From positions 1-35,389 of the forward strand of contig JAIPMN010000628.1 in NCBI GenBank assembly GCA_020650975.1: DNA of 35,389 nucleotides, in the 5' to 3' direction. The stretch is from Apostichopus californicus (lineage: Eukaryota > Echinodermata > Holothuroidea > Aspidochirotida > Stichopodidae). This document shows positions 30,788 through 35,389 of the stretch, one piece after another; positions within the stretch are counted from its first letter, which is position 1, and each line of letters begins with the position of its first letter. The notes beneath the pieces were generated by a model. It did not search any database. It saw nothing but the letters and a program-made list of their open reading frames with translations, and had not been told where the DNA came from. Both the position numbers and the translations under genes were made by a program.

Positions 30788-31020
30788 TGTACAGTATGTA
30801 TGTATTTTAGATCCTCCTCGCAAAGAAGCCATCATTGGCTTATCAAAGCAGCAAGTTGACCGAAGTCAGTCTCTTAGATTCATATTTAACGTCCATGATT
30901 ATGAATTGTCAATTGTCAACAACTCTGTAACTGGAGGACATACATTAATCTTGGAGTGACTTGAACTCGGGACCTTGTGATTGAAAGGCACCGGCGTTAA
31001 CCACCAAGCTAACACTCCTT
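30788..31020 (-). mobile_element. tRNA-derived SINE, family with ATAC tail (copy 2)
   Basis: Minus-strand copy of the SINE at 21511-21758. Its head has A box TAGCTTGGTGG (31011-31001) and a B-box-like AGTTCAAGTCA (30967-30957). The tRNA acceptor stem is still visible here: GGAGTG at the 5' end and CACTCC after the B box pair over six bases. The body matches copy 1 apart from a missing stretch of about 14 bases before the GGAGGATCT. The tail is a short ATAC repeat near 30805-30795. Confidence 0.85.
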
Positions 31021-31263
31021 GGCAATGAATTCTGGTTCTATACCCCGCTATAATTGACGCACATGTGGCTCATTGATATCATATTTAGACTTGATCAAGT
31101 CCCCAGCCCTTGCATGTGAATGAACATTAATATCTGTGATCTTTACCAAATGGGATGAGGTTTTTTTCCTTAATACTCTGTTTGGAAAAGTTGTTCGTCC
31201 AAGTGTTTTTCTCTCTATCGCATAGACTTGATGATGACAGTTGGGTTTTTGCTTCTTCCTAAG

Positions 31264-31384
31264 TCAAACTTTTGACGTGAAATTTACAACATCCACTATT
31301 AAAAATAAGACCATGCAGATACAGTACGCTGATAAGAAAGCACGACCAAGCATGTTTCAAATGCAAACTTCGGTCTTGAGGCAG
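31264..31384 (+). CDS. Candidate exon 1 of an unidentified plus-strand gene
   Basis: The acceptor is TTTTTGCTTCTTCCTAAG and the donor is GTAAAT. The exon takes one incoming base and leaves in phase 0. Its 40 residues begin QTFDVKFTTSTIKNKTMQIQ and end YADKKARPSMFQMQTSVLRQ. Composition is hydrophilic with evenly spread Lys, Gln and Thr, as in a genuine soluble protein. I do not recognise the family. Its start and upstream exons are not identified. It is convergent or overlapping in arrangement with EXOSC10, which is on the other strand and whose missing upstream exons should lie in this direction. Confidence 0.45.
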
Positions 31385-31490
31385 GTAAATCCATTACATG
31401 GCTGTACTGTGCTAAAATATCATGTCTAGTCTTGTTTTAATCAATCAATCAAGCCTTAGAAACTACCATCAAAAATTGCAAAACCAAGAG

Positions 31491-31620
31491 ATACGTGACG
31501 AGGCTCACCATCAGTCTATTCGCAAAGGAATATTCGGTTACGAGAAGATGATGGCAGGGATGTCAATGAAACCCCACAGAGTCATCGATACCACCCACAT
31601 GTCTGTTGAAGAGCGCACAG
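31491..31620 (+). CDS. Candidate exon 2 of the unidentified plus-strand gene
   Basis: The frame reads IRDEAHHQSIRKGIFGYEKM, then MAGMSMKPHRVIDTTHMSVE, then ERT. It leaves one base (G) before a good donor, GTAAAG, at 31621. Joining in phase to exon 31264-31384 requires an acceptor at AAGAG (31490), which has a poor pyrimidine tract. A better-looking TTAG at 31459 would shift the frame against exon 1. The intron would be only 106 bases. The peptide looks real and the 3' border is good, so the exon is plausible while its 5' border is uncertain. Confidence 0.45.
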
Positions 31621-33700
31621 GTAAAGTTTGAAGCGAGTCATTAACACAGTACTGCCAGTTGGTGGTTAACCTCAATACTGTAATATGTAATACTGCCCAG
31701 CTGTTTTCTTTCCTATTACTATATTCACATACCAGCACATTTTGTAAAACTTTTTTTGTGGGGATGGGGAGAGGCGGGGGGGGTGGGGTTTCAGCTGATT
31801 CCAAATGTTGAATACTGCCTTGTCCATTCCTTACTGAAGGCAAGTTCCTGTCTAGTAGTTGTTTGGTCACTCACTACCTTTTTCGAAATTTACTAATAAA
31901 GCCCCTACCGAGTATTGTATAAAATGAGAATTGCTAATTGCTTTCAAAGAAGACACAATGAGACCTCCTCCCACCCCCCCATCCCCAACCTCCCCTGTTG
32001 AGTTTTTTAATCCACATGAAGTTTTATAAGTTATGTGTTTTATCTTATTCAATTTGATCTTTAAAATTATTGGCATGCAGACAGATTTTCATGTTACAAA
32101 CTACAAGCAAAATCAAAAGCAGACAATTTTTAAAAAAACTTTCGATTTTGAAAGGATATGACTCATTCAAGCTGACATTTCTGTTATTTTTGAGTTAGTA
32201 ATAAAGCATCGAAAATTCCCCGAAAATCAACTCAAAAGTCCACTTCATTCTACTCTTAACTATCTATTCCAGGATAAACCAATCACAGATGTTTGACTTT
32301 TCTATTACCCCTGTAAAGTGTTATCACTCGAAAGAATTTCGCTTCAGGAGTTTTCACTATGAAACAAACTCAAAAGCAGCAGTCTTTACATGATCAATTT
32401 CAATAAACTGTCGATGTGCTATTCTTTGCCAAATTGATACCTAATTTACATAACAATGCACTTCTTCAGCATGACTGCCCAAGTGTCATTTCAAGTAACA
32501 AATATCACAAAAATTCATATCTTTGCAATACATACTGCTATGAGGATGTGGTTTTCACCTAATATAGATTTAGAAAATTTTCAGCAAATTTTGTTAATAA
32601 GCAATAAACCTTGGCCACCAGAATATCATTTCAAACCTGATGACCTCTCTTTATTACTTACAATGAGGGTTGGGGGAGGGGGAGGGGGAGGGACAGTACA
32701 TGCAGTGAGGACATAATGTCTTGTATGCTAAGATTTGTAGACAGACCTGATAAGCTAATTATTTTCAGCTCATCTTTATTTACTTAAAGTTTGAACTGCT
32801 TTTGTTTTTGAGTCCTGACTTTTTTCCTGTGCAACTCGATATACCAATATCGCATTACAATGTTTTCATTTCATTCTGGTGAAATTGAAAGTAGAATGCT
32901 TTCTGATTTGTTTTGTAATACTAGTATTAATCATGTTTAAAAGTGTCCAGGGGAGTTCCACAAAACTGCTGAGCTTTGAATAACACTAGTAATCAACTGT
33001 TCATAATTATAATTCAGTCTGTTATAAAACAACAATCAATGTAGCACAATGTCTTTGTTTGTTCAATTTTGCATTCTTAATTATTAGTTAATATTTACTC
33101 AAGATGGCTTGAATGTCAAAATATTGATTCAGAGCAAGTCTAAAACATAAGGGCTTTCTGAAACGTGAAAGTGAGTATATTAATATTTTCCAGCATAAAT
33201 TAATTACTAAACCAACATGTAAAAAGACTGAGGTAGCCTCATTTAAGTCATGATACAATGATACTGTATGTGAACACCCAGAGTATGATGTGATGGCATG
33301 CTGTTTTCAAAATGGCTCAAGTTTTGTCCAACTGTATTATAAAAAGGTTTCTTTGTAGGACTAATGCTTTAAACTGAACTGGTTAACAATGAAAACAAAA
33401 ATGCTATTACTGTTTTTCACTTTCATGTATTAATTTTGAAACAGTAATACTGTATCCAAATTAAGACCTAAAGTATAAAACCAACCACATTCACTGGAAG
33501 CATGATGTTTAAACAAAATGCTTGTCATCTCAGATCATCTGAGACGGGATGGAGTATGTGTCACAGCTGTCTAAGAGTATTATTTTGTTAAGTAAATCCC
33601 AAGGGTTTGGATACCAACAGAAGCTCATTTGAAAGCATGTCCATGCAATGATTGTGTATGGCCTGTATCAAGCATTTCTCTTTTTCGTTGAGCTTTGCAG
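31621..33700. other. Presumed intron; repeats and a G-quadruplex motif only
   Basis: G-rich (31774-31790) and C-rich (31967-31995) tracts and the GGGGGA array at 32667-32692. No further exon with matching phase was found. Confidence 0.4.
32667..32692 (+). other. G-quadruplex motif with single-base loops
   Basis: GGG-TT-GGGGG-A-GGGGG-A-GGGGG-A-GGG: five G runs of at least three with loops of one or two bases. That is the most stable class of parallel quadruplex sequence. Confidence 0.75.
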
Positions 33701-33915
33701 AGAGTTACTGAAGGAGGCAGGGGTGTAATTGTTGTACCCGTTCCTGCTCCCCGGACTGCCATTTGACTTCAAGACAGGAGTGAACCGTGTAGCATCTGAC
33801 CACTTTCTCAAACAATGAGGGGAGTTGAAGGCACCACCCCCCTTTCATTATTTAATGCAGTTCAGCTACGATTATGTTGTTTCGAAACCAATAAAGAACA
33901 GATTCAAGCTCCACA
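33701..33915 (+). CDS. Possible terminal exon of the unidentified plus-strand gene
   Basis: A very good acceptor (CATTTCTCTTTTTCGTTGAG, then CTTTGCAG) ends at 33700. With the G left by exon 31491-31620 the frame gives E-S-Y and TGA at 33709-33711. A canonical AATAAA follows at 33890-33895, about 180 bases after the stop, so most of the exon would be 3' UTR. The very short coding part cannot confirm the join. An alternative frame ends ELLKEAGV-stop but has the wrong phase for exon 2. Confidence 0.3.
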
Positions 33916-35095
33916 AACCAGAATTACCCTAATCCATGGGATTAAGACTCCACTCAGCAGGAAAACCTGGAAACCAACAAAGGTTTTTGAACTGGCCAAG
34001 TCAATATGGTTGCTAAATAGTGAGGACTTGAATCTGGAACCTAAAGTACTGTTGAGATTGTAACAGCATTATAAACCACTCATTTAAATTGCACAGAGAC
34101 TTTCACTACTTTATAAAATGTCCCAAATCATAAAATATGCCTCCTTTGAATGACAGGAATTGGCGTACGAGGCTTAAAAAACTGATCAAACACAATTACA
34201 CGGTAAGTTTTTTTTCTCTACCTTCTCAATGCTAGAATTTAAATGTTTATGCTGGTACTTGCGAGGGCGCTAGAGCTTAGATAGATAAGGAAGGAGTCCA
34301 TTTGGATTCATGCAAACAATATATACACATACCTTTATAACAGCTGGAGGCATAGTATGCATAAATTATGTAATTTATACTGTGCTACAAATGTTCATAA
34401 GTGGCCATTACCCCTGCTGCTCCATATAGCATACACGGACACGTAATTTCTAAAAGTATCAAGGGTTTTAATAATTGCTTTAAATGGTTAATTTAGGACT
34501 GCAATAGCATGTGACGTTTCTGTGTTTAGCAGTTCTTTTTTCCCCATAGGGTCCTTGATGGGGGGGGGGGTTATGTCAATCCTGAGCCTCTTTTCTTTCT
34601 TTTGCACTAAAACTAGCTTAAATTAAGCAATATATTACATCATTATTTATTTTCCATTTCATTATGGTATGCATAAACTTTGATGCAAAAATTAAAAAAA
34701 AAAAAAAGATGTTATTTAAAGTGAATCATTATAAGCCTAGCAATGTACTTTTTCCTTAAAAATTGATCTGTACAGAGCCAAATAGAGACAGACTGCTTAC
34801 AGCATAATAGTAAAGCAAAATGTATCTAGGTCACAGAAACAATAGAGTGACATTAATAATCTAAATATCAAATGAGTCTTTGCCTCAAATGGAGCTCCCC
34901 AGATGATTTTATCTATATTTTAATGATACAATATAATTAAAATGTATGACATATATATTGCAGTTAACACACACACTCATACATGTTTGTATTACATTCA
35001 GACCAAGGTTAACCGTGGAAGGTTGATACCCAGACTTTTGTACTAGGTTTGCACTTAACTAATTCTCCGCCCTTATATCCAGACTATACTAGAAG
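33916..35095. other. No supported feature
   Basis: AT-rich DNA with an 11-base G run near 34560 and an A run near 34694-34707. No gene, tRNA-like unit or tandem array. Confidence 0.5.
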
Positions 35096-35110
35096 AGCGC
35101 CCCCTACTAT
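35096..35110 (-). promoter_or_regulatory. CTCF-like motif
   Basis: On the minus strand ATAGTAGGGGGCGCT matches the core of the bilaterian CTCF consensus at about 12 of 14 positions, including the invariant AGGGGGCGC. A single motif in a repeat-rich region is weak evidence of binding. Confidence 0.3.
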
Positions 35111-35389
35111 TGAAAGCGGAACCGCGAAAACACTCTGTAATTACTTGCCTTGGCAAGTTCGTAACACAGTAATTCAAACTATTTGCCAGTTCTGTTGGCT
35201 GTCTGGCTTTTTATGAAGGGGGGGGGGGTGGTATTGAGTATAATATTGTATAACTGTTTCAACACAGACGCACATATTGATAAAATTCATGGTTAATTAG
35301 AAGCATTGATAATTTGATCCCAATTAATTTGGTCAGACTACACACGCTACTACTATACGTTTCTTCTAAACAATCAAGTCACCTATAAT

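Noticed and set aside
33861-33930. Alternative terminal exon FSYDYVVSKPIKNRFKLHK after TTTAATGCAG
   Set aside because: Its phase does not fit the donor at 31621, and it overlaps the AATAAA that better explains a 3' UTR.

Overview
This is animal nuclear DNA: AT-rich, split by introns with GT-AG borders, and full of truncated non-LTR retrotransposons, tRNA-derived SINEs, minisatellites and simple repeats. There are no prokaryotic operons, rRNAs or CRISPR arrays. The mix of repeats (CR1/L2-like and RTE-like LINE ends, TGACCT-rich dispersed repeats, a palindromic element carrying a GAAACGTC motif, long G runs) suggests a marine invertebrate. An echinoderm such as a sea cucumber is my best guess, held weakly.

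The one gene I can identify is on the minus strand. It is the 3' part of an exosome component 10 (EXOSC10/RRP6) orthologue, the nuclear 3'-5' exoribonuclease. I assembled it by hand from seven exons: 21940-21820, 21189-21051, 18709-18546, 15632-15540, 11668-11498, 7993-7840 and 6550-6474 (stop TAA at 6476-6474). All six introns have GT-AG borders and every junction keeps the reading frame. The joined exons give about 305 residues, from the end of the HRDC region (CCNPVPPLV) to a basic C-terminus. The catalytic DEDD exonuclease and N-terminal domains are not in the window, so they must lie beyond 35389 or in exons I missed.

On the plus strand at 31.2-33.9 kb there are two or three phase-compatible exons of an unidentified gene, with an AATAAA after its last candidate exon. 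A further exon-like open stretch lies at 24.78-24.91 kb.

The rest is repeats. At 1-258 and 8137-8455 there are 3' ends of CR1/L2-type LINEs, and two more lie head to tail at 27.94-28.70 kb. Two copies of one RTE-like element are at 16147-16560 and 29274-29620. tRNA-derived SINEs or tRNA-like units are at 11051-11141, 14079-14470, 21511-21758 and 30788-31020. A 471-bp foldback element at 20337-20807 has 150-bp inverted arms, a perfect 13-bp target duplication and a hammerhead-ribozyme-like core. A 42-bp minisatellite fills 27361-27773, and a three-unit 195-200-bp tandem array fills 22094-22690. Between 6.5 and 21.9 kb almost all of these lie inside EXOSC10 introns.

No new multi-gene system is evident. 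The items most worth following are the foldback element, the unidentified plus-strand gene and the palindrome-bearing minisatellite.
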